Below, piece after piece: positions 1 through 12,450 of a stretch of 64,000 nt of DNA. How positions within the stretch are numbered: the stretch's first letter is position 1; each line of letters opens with the position of its first letter. The stretch is from Takakia lepidozioides (lineage: Eukaryota; Streptophyta; Takakiopsida; Takakiales; Takakiaceae): positions 25,792,001-25,856,000 of the forward strand of contig CM060732.1 of the NCBI GenBank assembly GCA_030704615.1. Direction: 5' to 3'. Below the pieces are notes generated by a model, which worked only from the letters and a program-made list of their open reading frames with translations, did no database searches and was not told the DNA's origin. Both the position numbers and the translations under genes were made by a program.

Positions 1-476
1 CATTAGGAGCTGTCTGTTACACTAAATTTAGTTGATTCGTCTCCTCTTAGATTGACTGTCTAAGTTATGAGACAGCATTCTTTCTGGTTTGCTTCTTTCT
101 CTTAATTCTTATTTTGTTCGTGTCTTTCCTTGAAGTTTCGTCCAGGTGCGACTGTTTTCAGGTTTGAATGCTCTTCTTTTCCGTGGATGTGGCTGTCATT
201 TTATCTCCTTACATATGGACATTCAGAGTTTACAGTGTTTTTACAGTTCGCTTAGTATGTTGAGAGAGGCTGAATCTCACAGAACCTTCTTTCAAGTTAT
301 ATTCAATGAGATTTGCTAACTTTAGTAATTCATGAAAACATGTGGCTTTCATTCAACTTAAAATAATACAAGCTGCACTCTTCTTGTATTTGAACAATTG
401 TACCTGTGTTACTAACTAGACATCGTGACCTTCCGATGTAAAATGCGATTGAAAGTAAGCTTGTACCGGTGTGCAG

Positions 477-3400
477 GCACAACTAGTGTCGAAGGAGTTG
501 ATTCGAGTGGCTATCTTGTGGCATGAGAGTTGGCACGAGGCACTGGAGGAGGCAAGCCGCCTGTACTTTGGGGAGCACAATGTGGAGGGCATGTTGAATT
601 GTTTGGCCCCTCTGCATGCCACTCTTGAAAGGGAGGGGCCAGTTACTGTGAAAGAGAATGCATTTGTTCAGGTACATGGTGGACTTCTTGTCACCTAATA
701 GAGATAAGACAATTCATTTTACACCTTTTTCAATGTAGTTTCTATTTTAATGAGTGTCGGGGATATTGCACCCTTAATTACTAGATGCATGCCTCTGATG
801 AAGTGTAAATGGATGGTTGTTAATGGTTGTAAATGGTCGGTTGTCATGCCACTGTTCATGCAGTGACCATTTCAAAGTTCTCCTTAAGTTGTAGCATACT
901 AACAAGTAAACAGCAGAGGACTTGATTTAAGTGAATGTCGAGATTGAAGCAAAATCTTTGATGAAGACGCACACTTTTTGGCAGGTAAACCTCTTACTAA
1001 CTGTTGTCTTGAGTTGAATTTGGATGTATATGGCTGAATGTGTTCTGATGGAAAATGGGGCAGGCATATGGACGGGAACTGCAGGAGGCCAATGAGTGTT
1101 GCATGAAGTACCGGCGTACTGGGAAAGAGGCTGAACTCACTCAGGTTTATCTGTATTTCTAGCCTGTTAGTTCTTAGGGTGATGGGGTTGTTGGAAAACC
1201 ACTGGCGTGTGGTCGGGCTAGGGATTGAACCTAGGACCTCCCCCATTCCGGTGGGGTGCTCTACCACTGAGCTACCCGTCCCGTTCTGTTCTCAAAGTGC
1301 CGTGCAAGGGCTATAACCTTGACACTCCAACAGGGGTCAGGGAACAAATTACGTGTGTTTTTTCTCATTTAATGGGTAATGATAACCCTGCTCCTGTGTC
1401 CACCTCTCCTGGAAGTCAATATGAGATGTAGGACAGTCTTTGTGTATTTGTCTTTGTCTTTCTGTTCTACATTTGCAAGTCAGGAGGAGGAGGCCAAAGA
1501 TCCCAGATCAGTAATTTAATTACTGATGTGTGGTTGGGTACCGATGCAGGCATGGGATCTCTACTACCATGTGTTCAAGCGCATCAACAAGCAACTGCCA
1601 AGCCTGACTACTTTGGAGCTGCAGGTATGCCTTTCCCTCACGTCGATGGGTTGATGGCTGAGCAAAGCTTGAAAATTCAGGTCTGATGTATTGATCTAGA
1701 AAGCTTTTAAACCTGCAATTGGGTGTGGCTGGGGGCACACAGTTTGTCTCACCAGAACTGTTGGAGGCACGCAACCTCGAATTGGCTGTTCCTGGAACTT
1801 ATCGTGCAGGTGTGCGATGATGTTCACGTGCTACATGTCATTGTAGTTCTTCTGAGGTTCTAAGCATGAAACGAAACACATGAACTGACAGATTGAAGTT
1901 TACAAGTGAAGGACATATGCTTAGCATTGTGCAATCCTGTTACTTCCCAGAACTGACACCTGATTGCTTTTATCGGACCAGCTTCCCCTGTTGTCACGAT
2001 AGCAGGGTTCGCTCCACAGCTGATGGTCATCACGTCAAAGCAACGGCCACGTAGGTTGACCATCCATGGCAGTGATGGGGAGGACTATGCATTTCTTCTT
2101 AAAGGCCACGAAGACTTGCGGCAAGATGAGCGCGTCATGCAGGTCTGGTTGGCTTCATTGGGAACCCCTTACGTCTCTCCTCCAGAACACCAGAGCTTCA
2201 AACTAGATCAGTCATACTTATTAGAAATTGGGGCCAATAAAGCTATGGTTTGAAAGATGGATTCCTGCCGAAGCAAGCACAAATTATGTTGTCTCTTCAC
2301 TCTCTTCACCCCTACTGCCTTCAGTTGTGCAGATGCATATTTAAGCTGGCACCTTCACCGGGTTCTAGGAGCCAGGAGACTTACCATAGGCTTCACTGCT
2401 ATACCTCAAATAAAGCTGGTCTGATTTGGTGAAGATGGTCAATTTTCCTGTACAGTCAGTAGCCTTGTATGACCCACTGGTTCAGTATGGTATTTGGAAT
2501 ATAATCCAGGGAAAATGGCAAAGTTGGGATCCACCTGCATAGGAATATGTATGAGCAAGGTGCATCTGTTAAGGATTGCAGATGTTGCCCTAGACTGGGA
2601 TTGGAAGCATTAAGAATAGAACAAGCCAGCCTGGGGGGCGGCTGAAAATGCATTGATCAACTGTTGAACACTGGGGTTTGAATGGCACTGGCAGCTGTTT
2701 GGACTTGTCAACACATTGCTGGCAAATGCACGACATACAACTGAGAAGGACCTCTCCATTCAACGTTATGCAGTAATTCCCTTGTCACCCAACAGTGGTC
2801 TCATTGGTTGGGTTCCCAATTGTGACACTCTACACCACCTCATTCGAGAATATCGCGACGCTCGGAAGGTATGTGTCCCTTTTCGTCAAATTGCCCCTTT
2901 CTGTTTGTTAACAGGCCTTATAGTGCCATCAGAACTATATTGTATATATCGATGTCTAAAGTGTTTTCTCATCATTTTATCTTACAGTAGATAAAGCCAT
3001 TGGCATTTAAGTAGATTCATGCATATGTACTTGACCGTCCACCGTATTGATCCTACCACGATAGCCAACAACTAGCTGGGCCCTGGTGTGTGATAGCAGG
3101 TGCCTGTGAACGTGGAGCACCGTTTGATGCTGGTATTTGCACCTGACTATGAGCACCTGACACTCATGGCGAAGGTCGAGGTGTTTGAACACGCCTTGGA
3201 AAAAACACCAGGCAATGACTTGTCAAAGGTAGGAAATTCATGTTGTTGAATAGGGCATTATCAACGGGTCGCATTTTTGTGGGCATGGCTATTGCTTTGC
3301 ATTTGAAGTTCTCAGTGAGTGGGTTGGTACTCTTTTATGTGGACTCCGACTATATCAAGCTTCTCAGCTCGAAGCTGGTCAAATTCGCTGATACACCTCA

Positions 3401-6019
3401 TGACCAAAGCAGGTATGGGAGTCTTGGATTACCGGTCAAGGGGTCCCCTTGAACAAGTGTGCACTCTTTGTCTGACTCTGACTATGTATGCTCTTCAGGT
3501 GCTATGGTTGAAGAGCCGGAGCTCTGAGGTATGGCTGGATCGCCGCACTAATTACACACGCAGCTTGGCAGTTATGAGCATGGTTAGTTCTTCCTCTATC
3601 TCTGCATGACAGTGATGATCTTTGTTGTACTCTCAACAGAACCTTGATGATGGAGGCCTTTATTCTTTCTTGTATCCTAGTCATGGCAGGAGGCTTACTT
3701 TTGCTTTCATTGGAGTGTGCTGCACAGGTGGGCTACTTACTGGGTCTCGGTGACCGTCATCCCAGTAACCTGATGTTGGACCGCTACAGGTGGGTGTTTT
3801 TTTTTCATTTTCCAAGCTGACTGCATATGAGAGTTGGAAGGAAGCACATACAGCCAGATAGTGAGGGAGAATCTTTTGGTTGGAAGATCCATGGGAGACC
3901 TTGGCACACATTAGGTGTTGCAGGATTCTGCTAGTGATCTGTGAATTCAATATCTTGGAGCCACTGTCCAAGCTTTTGAAAGAGGTGTTGTGGTTATTAA
4001 AGCAAGTGTAGTTGTATTTTCAGTGGGAAGATTTTGCATATCGACTTTGGTGACTGTTTTGAGGCTTCCATGAATCGTGAGAAGTTTCCAGAAAAGGTCA
4101 GTTTCTACCTTAAAGTGCAATAGACGCTTCTGTAGTGCAAAGGAGAAGTTTCTTAGATTTCTTTTGTGGGACAATCAGTTATAAGCAATCTAATTTTTCT
4201 ACCTTAAAGTGCAATAGACGTTTCTGTAGTGCAAAGGAGAAGTTTCTTAGATTTCTTTTGTGGGACAATCAGTTATAAGCAATCTAATTTTTCCAAATTT
4301 CATCACTTGTTTTTACGGGTAACCCATACATACGTCTATTTTGCTGAGAATGAATGAAGGAAAGAAACTGCATGACATCCACAGGGTCTTGAGCGCTCAT
4401 GGTACGTAGCAGACAAGAAACCACTTCCTACTTTCAGAGAAAGTGGAGCTTTTGTTGGGTAAGAAGTGACATGATACAAGCATAACCACTTTTTTCGTGC
4501 TTGTGGCGACCAGGTGCCATTCAGACTGACACGCATGTTGGTGAAAGCTATGGAGGTGAGTGGAATAGAGGGCAATTTCCGCTCGACCTGTGAGAACGTC
4601 ATGCAAGTTCTGCGTACAAACAAAGACAGTGTCATGGCCATGATGGAGGTAACACCAGAGACGATGCAATGCCTGCAATGTTTATACCCATAATGCATAC
4701 GACTTCGGTAACTAGACATTTATGTCGTTATATCAATCAGGGCAGGGGTGACCCTTTTCAACATAGTTTACGCTGGTGCCATGTTGGCAGACGTACCATG
4801 TGGTGATAGTGGTCGTCTTCAGTTTAAGATTAGACTAGGATCAGTCTTCACCTGTAGAGATAAATAGACATAAAGAAAGTGTACTTCAGAGAAGTTTTGT
4901 TTAGTTGGAGGTCTGTGTACCAAAGGATGTGGTGACGGAAGTGCAGGCTTTTGTGCACGATCCTTTGATAAACTGGCGTCTCTTCAACCTGAACGAGGTG
5001 CCTCATGCAGCTGGCCATGGGCGTGGTCAGACTGGTGGCAACATGGATGACGGTGGTGGAACCTCCAACTTTGCCTCTCCTCCACAGCGTGGTGTCCGTG
5101 AACGGGAATTGATGCAGGTTTGCCCCTCTCTTTTGGTCATAGAATGCAACTTCCTGAGGCAGTGTTGTTTGGAGCGAAGTTAAGAGGTCTGCTCCTCCAT
5201 TACCCGAGGTTTCCGATCTTCGCAAGGTTGTATGGAATTGTTGTGGTCAGCTCACAGGAACTGAGCCGTTCGGGATGTGAAGATTTCTGGTTGTCGTTGA
5301 GTAGACCCTTGGAAAAAAAAATCCTGATTTGTTCAGAGTTAGAATTAACACTTACAGTTGTGACAGGATTGAGCAGGGGATGAGGTGCATATTGCCCACC
5401 ATCCTGCAATCTATGCTAGATTAAAGTCAGAAGTGCCTGCCTACAATCTATTTTCTCCAACCTGCTGTAAAGTCAGTATGTTCTGACATTAGCTTTTCAC
5501 ACCGCTGCGGGTTCGTGCTGACAGGCTGTGGGACAGCTGGGAGATGCAAATGAGGTTCTTAATGAGCGTGCAGTGGCTGTCATGGCACGCATGAGCAACA
5601 AGCTGACGGGCCGTGATTTTTCCCCTACCACAGTCCCCACAAGCTTGCCCAGCTCGTCTGATTCCGCTAATATGGTGCTGCTTAAGCCTGAGCGGCTTGG
5701 AGATGGACGTGAAGTGGAGCTTGGGTTGAGTGTCAAGATCCAGGTGCAGAAGTTGATCACGCAGGCCATGTCGCATGAGAATCTCTGCCAGAGCTATGTT
5801 GGGTAAGCATTTGTCGCATTGTTTTTGTGTGTGAATTATGGCTCATATGGCGGCTTCGTCTGGTCTCAGAATGAAGGACCTGTTCAGATGTGTAAATTAG
5901 GAAATCAACTCTCTCTATCTGCTTGGTTCCTGTAAAGGCTTCAAATCTGAATACGACATTCAGTTCCTCGCAATTGATCACCAGGTTTTCTGGTTCGCAG
6001 GTGGTGTCCCTTCTGGTAG
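477..6019 (+). CDS. TOR: TOR (target of rapamycin) kinase, 3' part: FRB, PI3K-like kinase and FATC domains
   Basis: Serine/threonine kinase of the PIKK family, the catalytic core of TORC1, which couples nutrients to growth. I joined 14 exons, all with AG/GT borders and a continuous frame: 477-671, 1064-1144, 1550-1624, 1743-1809, 1982-2142, 2695-2868, 3100-3228, 3499-3582, 3728-3789, 4024-4096, 4514-4648, 4947-5117, 5525-5802 and 6001-6019. They give 567 residues plus TAG. Exons 1-4 hold the FRB helices ([20 protein letters not shown]). Exon 5 holds [14 protein letters not shown]. The catalytic loop [12 protein letters not shown] lies in exon 9 and HIDFGDC (the DFG motif) in exon 10. The last exon is only 19 nt and completes the GWCPFW C-terminus typical of FATC. 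A Gly/Ser-rich linker (exons 12-13) separates kinase and FATC. The 5' part (HEAT repeats, FAT) lies outside the window. No break seen; probably functional. Confidence 0.97.
1210..1281 (-). repeat. tRNA-like sequence (tRNA pseudogene or SINE head) in a TOR intron
   Basis: A 72-nt segment folds to tRNA proportions on the minus strand. It has a 7-bp acceptor with one A-A mismatch, a D arm GCTC/GAGC, a 5-bp T arm CTAGG/CCTAG and pol III box motifs TAGCTCAGTGG and GGTTCAATCC. The anticodon loop reads CCGGAAT: the invariant U33 is C and the closing stem pair is A-G. A working tRNA is therefore unlikely, and a tRNA-derived SINE or pseudogene is favoured. It lies antisense in the intron between TOR exons 2 and 3. 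Confidence 0.65.
4102..4292 (+). repeat. Tandem duplication of 94 bp in a TOR intron
   Basis: Two adjacent copies with a period of exactly 94 bp lie just downstream of the exon ending at 4096. They differ by about one base (agacgcttc against agacgtttc), so the duplication is recent. It does not touch the splice sites used by the exon model. Confidence 0.9.
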
Positions 6020-9000
6020 GCAAACATAATATTTGGCAATCTGTCTCTCTACATCAAGTGATTCTGTCAATGGAGCTCATGTGCTGTCTTGTCTGCCATG
6101 GTTTCACAAGCTCCCTCATGTGCTTGCTTCAGCATATCTATAGCCTAAGGGCTCTCCAGGACCTCATATTGTAAACATGAGATAAGCTCTTTCTCCTACA
6201 GTTGCTCCTGAGAAAACGAAGGTACAAACACGCCTCCACATTTGGTCACTCTCCTGCCTGTCCAGTGCCTCAGGCCCTAGTGTGGAGGTTCTGATGTCCA
6301 GTAAAGACATCGAGAAATGTCACTCGTCAATGCTTCCACCACACCTGTAAGGTCTATGGTGAGAGATCTCTGAGTTTGGGGCTGCTATACAAAGGAGATG
6401 CTCCTGTTCCAACACGAGAATGGCACTAAAATAGCAGGCCAAGATAATTCGCTGGACGGAGCAAAATCTGGAGCTCCCTGAAAGCTCTCAGCCAAGATGG
6501 CATGCTGATACAAAATTCAGCCTACTTCAAGCTGGTATGTCAAACCCTCTAAGCACTCCCAACTTCTAGAGCTTTTTACTGACCTGAAAACCAACTAGTT
6601 ATTAAGAGGTTTGAATGCAGTAACAGCAGGCTGACTTGCAGAAAGCATCTTGTTGCAGACAATGGGTTCTGTAGAGCTGTTGCATGAAGAGAGTTTTAAG
6701 ATCTCAGAGACAGATCTGGAAAGGATTTAATTGACTTTAGCACTACTCCCACCACGTGGTTACCTACGATTGCTGAAGGCACCAGCTGCTTGGGGGGATC
6801 GCACACAATTAGTTTCATGTCATCTCATGTTACGGTTTGGTCTTGAACTGCTGGTTTTCATGCTGATTTTCATTTTGCTGCAGTGTTCTAAGGATCCTTG
6901 TGATACAAACTTCATTTCTGATGAAACCTGCAACCTCAATAGAACTTTCAGCATCGTCATTTTGTCGATTTTGAAACATTCTGGAAATCATCACTCTAGA
7001 ATACTCTTGTAATGCTGCATGTGGTGCAACTTCGCAGGTTGCAGCTCGAGTTGACTGTCAGCTCTCCAATCCAAGAGAACGAGGTTACCGCATACACATC
7101 ATTGGAAGCTTTGAAGATTGGGTTGTCTGTTGAGAAGTGGTCCTGGTGAGTGTGGAAACGAATTGAAGCAAAGTTGGAGGTCACATCTTGATGGGTGAAA
7201 GGCACTGGTATGGGATGAAAATGATGATAATCAATATGGTCCCTTGTGGATTCATGGGACCACATGTCTCATCTTTAGAGAACCCTGCCTTGTTTGTAGG
7301 GTTTTGGTTAAGTCATTATGTGATATTCTGTACAATATAGGGTTGTGTAAATAATACAGTCTCCTCATAGGTGGGTTACATGTAGTGTGGATCTCTCTTG
7401 AAACCCCTCAAAATCGTGCCTTTCTTTGAATTGTTTTACTCATCTAGAACTGGGCATTTCAATTCAAGGCACATTCTTGATGGCACTGGTGGAAAATTGC
7501 AGCAGATGCAATCAAGTAGCTAGTGCTCTTGGTGGTTTGATTCTGGAGGCCACCTTTTTGTAGTGAAGTGAGCTTTCAAGGTGATAAACAGGTCACTTAC
7601 CGGTCACAGCACAAGTTGATTCAACACACTTTGTGGGGAAAACAGCGCTGGTGGTTGCAGGATGTGTGAGCAAGTGGCAATCAGGAGTACCTGCGAAAGT
7701 TGGAACAGACTGAAGACGTTCTGCATCCCTGCACACCCAGTCAACATGGTCTCAAGGCATTTTTGTGCCAGTGCTCTAACACAGATACAGACCCAAGTCA
7801 GCAGTAATGAGAGCTTCTTCCCCTTGCAGGTACTGCCCCATTTCAGGGGTGTGCTCTAGGTCTAACATACAGACATACCTGAACTACCCTCCATTGAGAT
7901 CAGCATTATTTTTCTGGCCTTACATTAATTTCAATAAGCATTACATTTCCACTTGTGATGCCTTCCTGAGCACAGCCCCAAAAGATGTGTGTTGATGAAG
8001 CCAGTGTGGATTTGTGACTGTCATCAGTGTATCTGCAATGATGTGGCATGTATACCTGCAATACTCCTGAGACAAGCCAAACTAGACCATAGTGGCGATA
8101 CTTGTGTCTCTCGTCATCTTAGCCAGAGTGAAGTGGACTAGTCTGCAAGAAGGGGTCAAAACCAAGGAGCCATGAAAGCAGAAAGATTGAATCCCAGCAT
8201 GATGAACGATTCAGTAGATCACCATATACTAGTGTGAAATCCTTGCTAACCCAGCAAAGCCAAGTTTATCACATCAACTAAAGGCTCCTTGTTTGACAGC
8301 ATGCTTAGATACTGGTCGTGATCAGTTTCACTGGTGGATTTAAGTCTGCGATACCTTCACAGATGAATAAAATGATTGAAGTATACATGCAGGAGTCCCC
8401 ATTTCTATGGCATTTCATCTTTCCCGTCTGCACACTGAGTCCCATGGTCAAGGAGGTAAAGTTAATTGCATGTCGACATTATGGAGATTGACTTCACTTG
8501 ACGATGTTTAGTTGCGGGAATGGGGTTGCTAGGAAACCTGTCGAACTCGAGCTTTGCGATGTGAAATCTGCCACAGGCAGCAACTTGTGATGAATCCTAA
8601 ACGACTGCCATGCCTGATCACCATAGCTATGGCAATATGATATGGAACCGACTAATGCGTAAGAACGCATGGATCCAACGCAATCCAAAGCTATGCGCTG
8701 CTAATTTATCAGCTCCGGTTTACGGAGCTGCTATGCATCTTGCATGAGAGTTGACATGCTACAGTCTTTTGCATGAATGCAATTTAATTTACTATGTACA
8801 GAAGAAAAGGGAAACGAAAAATGGTTGTCTTCCAAGCTCCATTGCAGGGTGCCAACGTTCAGGATGATTGGGTTGATAATCCTTGTGACTTCAATCGGGC
8901 TTCAATCTCACTCTCACCAGATCCTACAGACGATATTAGCTGCACAGCGCGTATTATAAACCCACTGCAGTAGGATAGTATAAAGATGCACTGTGTATGT

Positions 9001-9140
9001 ACATTTGAACATTTCAAACCATCTTCTACATCAAGTTATGAAAGCAATGTGAGGGATGTTGAGGATGACCGTAACTTCAGGTGTGACACATACTGCACTG
9101 GCCCCATGACAAGAGTCGGTCCACTGCAGATGGAGAGAAA
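6020..9140. other. No recognisable gene; presumed TOR 3' UTR then intergenic
   Basis: Downstream of the TOR stop codon I see only short unrelated open frames without domain motifs or consistent splice sites. The first part is probably TOR 3' UTR. No clear polyadenylation site could be chosen. Confidence 0.4.
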
Positions 9141-9146
9141 TGGTGT

Positions 9147-9731
9147 GTCGTGCGCATACATATCGCTACACAACTACATCGTTGTCCAAAACCACACAAC
9201 ACACACTAGTATATCACTAGTCCAGCCACTAATCCAACCACTAGACTGCCACTATGCTGCCCACTATGGCAGTCACTAGTCCACCACAATGATAAAGAAG
9301 AAGATTACAAGCACAAGTTCATGCGAGCTCACAAAGCTGAAGCATAAAATCATGCATATATAAACTCATCACTCAAATACAAAGTGCATCCCACGCCATG
9401 GGGAATCCACACTACGGCGCCATAGCTAGGCGCGGTGAGGCTCAACTCGCGAAAGATGAGCCTCCCGCGCTTGCCGTGAAGATAACCACTCCAGGGCCTA
9501 AATCTGCCTTGACCCCTGGATTGACACTTGGGCCAATCCCAAATGTCAATATGTAAAAACTAGCTATTTCATAGCTAGTTTCACACTAGTGGTGAAATAA
9601 CTTGACAGCTGTCGTGCGCATACATATCGCTACACAACTACATCGCTGTCCAAAATCACACAACACACACTAGTATATCACTAGTCCAACCACCAGGGTG
9701 TCACTATGGCAGTCACTAGTCCACCACAATC
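9147..9731 (+). repeat. Pair of direct repeats (9147-9289 and 9611-9731) enclosing a short palindrome
   Basis: The two copies start with gtcgtgcgcatacatatcgc and end with cagtcactagtccaccacaat; the second lacks about 20 bp internally. The ~320-bp interval holds a perfect inverted repeat, AAACTAGCTAT/ATAGCTAGTTT with a 3-nt loop (near 9557-9582). The arrangement could be a degraded terminal-direct-repeat element, but no coding sequence or target duplication was found. Confidence 0.5.
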
Positions 9732-9986
9732 GACCCCTAGCTGGTGCTTAGGTCCCTCTAAGTCCAGGTAGCTACAAGATGTGATAGTGACCGTAGCCTC
9801 ACTAAGTCCTCCACCACTGTCCCTACTACACTCAAACTCGATAGATCAAGAGGCCGGGTACAAGAGTAGCCCATCGTGAGTCGCCGTCTTGCAACCTGTG
9901 AACTTGAGCCTGGGATCTCGTGTATTGACTCTTATGAGCTTGGCCGCCTATGTCTTATTAGCTGCCACTAGTCATATCCACTGCCA

Positions 9987-11980
9987 CTATCCCAAGCAGT
10001 GTGGACATAACCAATCTTCATCAGGAACCCTCTCAAGAGGTGGTGTCAAGCATCCCATGTGTCAACCTCTTGAGCATCGATCACACACCAGCATGGTGGC
10101 TACCCCTTTGGCAGACCCACAGAGCATGCACCTCAAACCTGCCGGTATCACTGCCCAGTTTGGGTCAACTATGCCATCGACATTGGGAAGGTGACATGGC
10201 GCACAATTACGCACATGATTCTTCCAAGTCATGTCATCCCGACCCTCCAAAATCAGGAATCCTGAGAGCAACACCTCTCGAATCCTCAAAATAACACGTC
10301 CTGCAATCACATCCAAGGTCGTAGGAGAAGTCTGCTGCAAATAAACATAGTCCCCAGGGTGGGACCTCCGAACCCCAGGACGATATCTTCCACCACGTAT
10401 AGTAGCATACCTCAATGTATCAGGGTGCTGTGGAAAGCGATTGGCGTTACCGACATTCACTTCTATCTCCTGCAGAAAATAAGAAACAGAGGGCTAGCAA
10501 GGTTCTCAAAAGCCATGGGCATGACTTTTTTGAACAACTCTGCACGCTGATCACATGCACGTACCCACACGTTTGGATCGTCAAGGTTAAGGACTTGAGT
10601 AGTGTCCCTACGAATGGCAGGAGGCAAATCCGGCTCTCGGCCAAATAGAAGGAAATATGGTGAGAAATAGGCAAGTGATGCTTGCTTGCTTGCTGAACAT
10701 GTAGCCCATGGCTAACCAAGGCACCTGAAGATCCTAATCTCCTAGATGTCCCTTCTCAACAGTTCGTGGCTAGGTGCATGGTGTGTGACAGGGTGCGTGC
10801 TTCATTCAATGCCCCTACACCCCAGTTGCATCCTCTTCCGATCATGGGATTGGGCTACAGGTGGAGTCTTGACTTCGCAGGACCGTTGCCACTGACGATG
10901 CGCCACCACAGATATGTGTTGGTAATGATGGAGCACTTCTCCAAGTGGATTGAGTTGGTTCTGTTGCCTGACAAGGCTAGTGAGGGGGCTGCGTATTCAT
11001 TCTTGGATCGTGTGCTTAGCCGATTCGGTGCTCCAGCTGAGGTACTCACGGACCAAGGGAGAGATCTCTTGGGGGAGTTTCAGGCTTTGTGCGATAAACC
11101 CTTGATAGACCACCACACCACTTCTCGGGATCATCCTGAGGCCGATGGCTTGGCATAGAAAGTTGTTCAGACGGTGAAGAGGGGTTTGCGCAAGTATGGC
11201 CTCTATGTACATACCACGCCACCAATATTGCCCCTGCAGTAGACTGTGAGTGCATCGCACTCCAAAATGCCCCAACTCCTCATGGACATGCCGCACTAAC
11301 CGTGCACACTGTGTTGGGTGAGGCACAATCCTCACCCAACCATCCTCCCACACTAGGAGCATGTGTATCCTCTCCCACTTGAACCTCTTGGCTCGTTGCA
11401 GGATCTAATCCCTTTCCTTGGCAGTCACAGTGGCTGCCGTGTCTCCAGTACGGAGGTAGTCCAACACAGCCGAATCAACATTAGGCTCCACTAACTGCTG
11501 CAACTGAGCATCCCACAGGAGGCTAGGTCCACTATCCCGGAAAGCATGCAATCCTAGGAAGCTGAGCAGTGGAGGTAGTGTTGCTCGTGGTTGACCCACC
11601 TTGTTGACCACTGCCAAAGACGAATGGTCATCGTGTCTCACACGATGAGATTGCCTCCTCATGTCCAAGATGTTGTCCACTGTCAGGTGTGATAGCCATT
11701 GCACCCCATCATATGCACGCTTGAGTAGTGGTGGTGGCATCAAGTTGGTCCACCATAATTGTGGACGATGAGCCCGTGACCCCACTGCAGCTGCATCCAA
11801 CAATACTACTGACTCAAGCCACGATCGGACTTGATGCACACTGGCCATCACCTTGCCCCGAGTATCACCCATCAGTGACACATTCTCCAAGATATAAGCT
11901 GGAGACACAGCTTGATGAAGCTGTAGATAGCGCAAAACCCACACCATCTCCCAAAACAGACCCGACCTCGAGTCTCGCAA
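9987..11980 (-). pseudogene. Ty3/gypsy-like pol remnant with C-terminal PHD finger
   Basis: On the minus strand, 11980-11210 encodes the RNase H/integrase linker and the N-terminal zinc-binding part of an integrase (HEELGHFGVR...YWWRGMY). The frame is broken by TAG at 11405-11407 but continues in phase. The core is inverted (separate entry). After it, 10735-10460 encodes PWLAMGY and FGREPDLPPAIRRD in shifted frames. Then 10460-9990 encodes a basic C-terminal domain (PGDYVYLQQ...) and a PHD finger. The finger follows C-x2-C-x11-C-x2-C-x4-H-x2-C-x14-C-x2-C, starting CMLCGSAKGVATMLVCDRC, and ends at the TAG at 9987-9989. A TGA replaces the aromatic residue just before the PHD histidine. The gag and reverse transcriptase parts were not found. 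Clearly non-functional. Confidence 0.8.
10745..11207 (+). pseudogene. Inverted integrase catalytic-core segment
   Basis: This is the only part of the retroelement that reads on the plus strand. It begins with the CxxC half of the integrase zinc-binding domain (ARCMVCDRV) and continues with WSLDFAGPLP (first catalytic Asp) and VLTDQGRDLL (second Asp). Then comes HPEADGLA, followed by TAG at 11156-11158 exactly where the catalytic Glu is expected, and the frame resumes with KVVQTVKRGLRKYG. The matching HHxx half lies on the opposite strand just to the right, so an internal inversion of about 460 bp explains the order. Breakpoints are near 10745 and 11205. Confidence 0.8.
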
Positions 11981-12114
11981 TCCATTGTCATGCCCAGCTA
12001 ATGAATGCCCTTTGGCAAGGCCAACCTGCCACTATCAAATCAATAGAGCCAACCTGCTCCAAATCATGCGTCCCCAGCAGGGAAATGTTTGCTGGCAAGG
12101 CCTGCTGATATCCA

Positions 12115-12116
<2 letters not shown>

Positions 12117-12168
<52 letters not shown>
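12117..12168. repeat. (GA)n microsatellite
   Basis: About 25 uninterrupted GA dinucleotides, followed by an imperfect purine-rich tract up to about 12210. Confidence 0.97.
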
Positions 12169-12171
<3 letters not shown>

Positions 12172-12234
12172 CAGAGACAGAGGGACAGAGGGATAGAGAG
12201 AGGGAGAAATCAGGAAACCAACAAAAAAAAAAAT

Positions 12235-12314
12235 GGGGGGGGGGGGGAGTGACTGAGCCCGTGGTGCTCAGCAGCTGCTGGTGGTGCTCAGTCACTCCCC
12301 CCCCCCCCCCCCCC
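12235..12314. repeat. Hairpin: G-run and C-run arms around a TGACTGAGC inverted repeat
   Basis: The left arm is about 13 G followed by AGTGACTGAGC (12248-12258). The right arm is GCTCAGTCACT (12286-12296) followed by about 18 C. The loop is 27 nt. The long G and C tracts would also allow G-quadruplex or i-motif folding. It sits between the GA tract and the En/Spm-like gene. Confidence 0.8.
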
Positions 12315-12450
12315 ACCTTTTTCTTTTCTCTTTGTTGCCCCCTCTCGAGACCCCGAGCACTTGCTGCTCTCAGCCCCCGACGTGCTTGGTTTTTTTTGTT
12401 TTTGATCTGGTATGTTCCTAATGAGGCCAACTTGTGGGTTTGCATGACAA

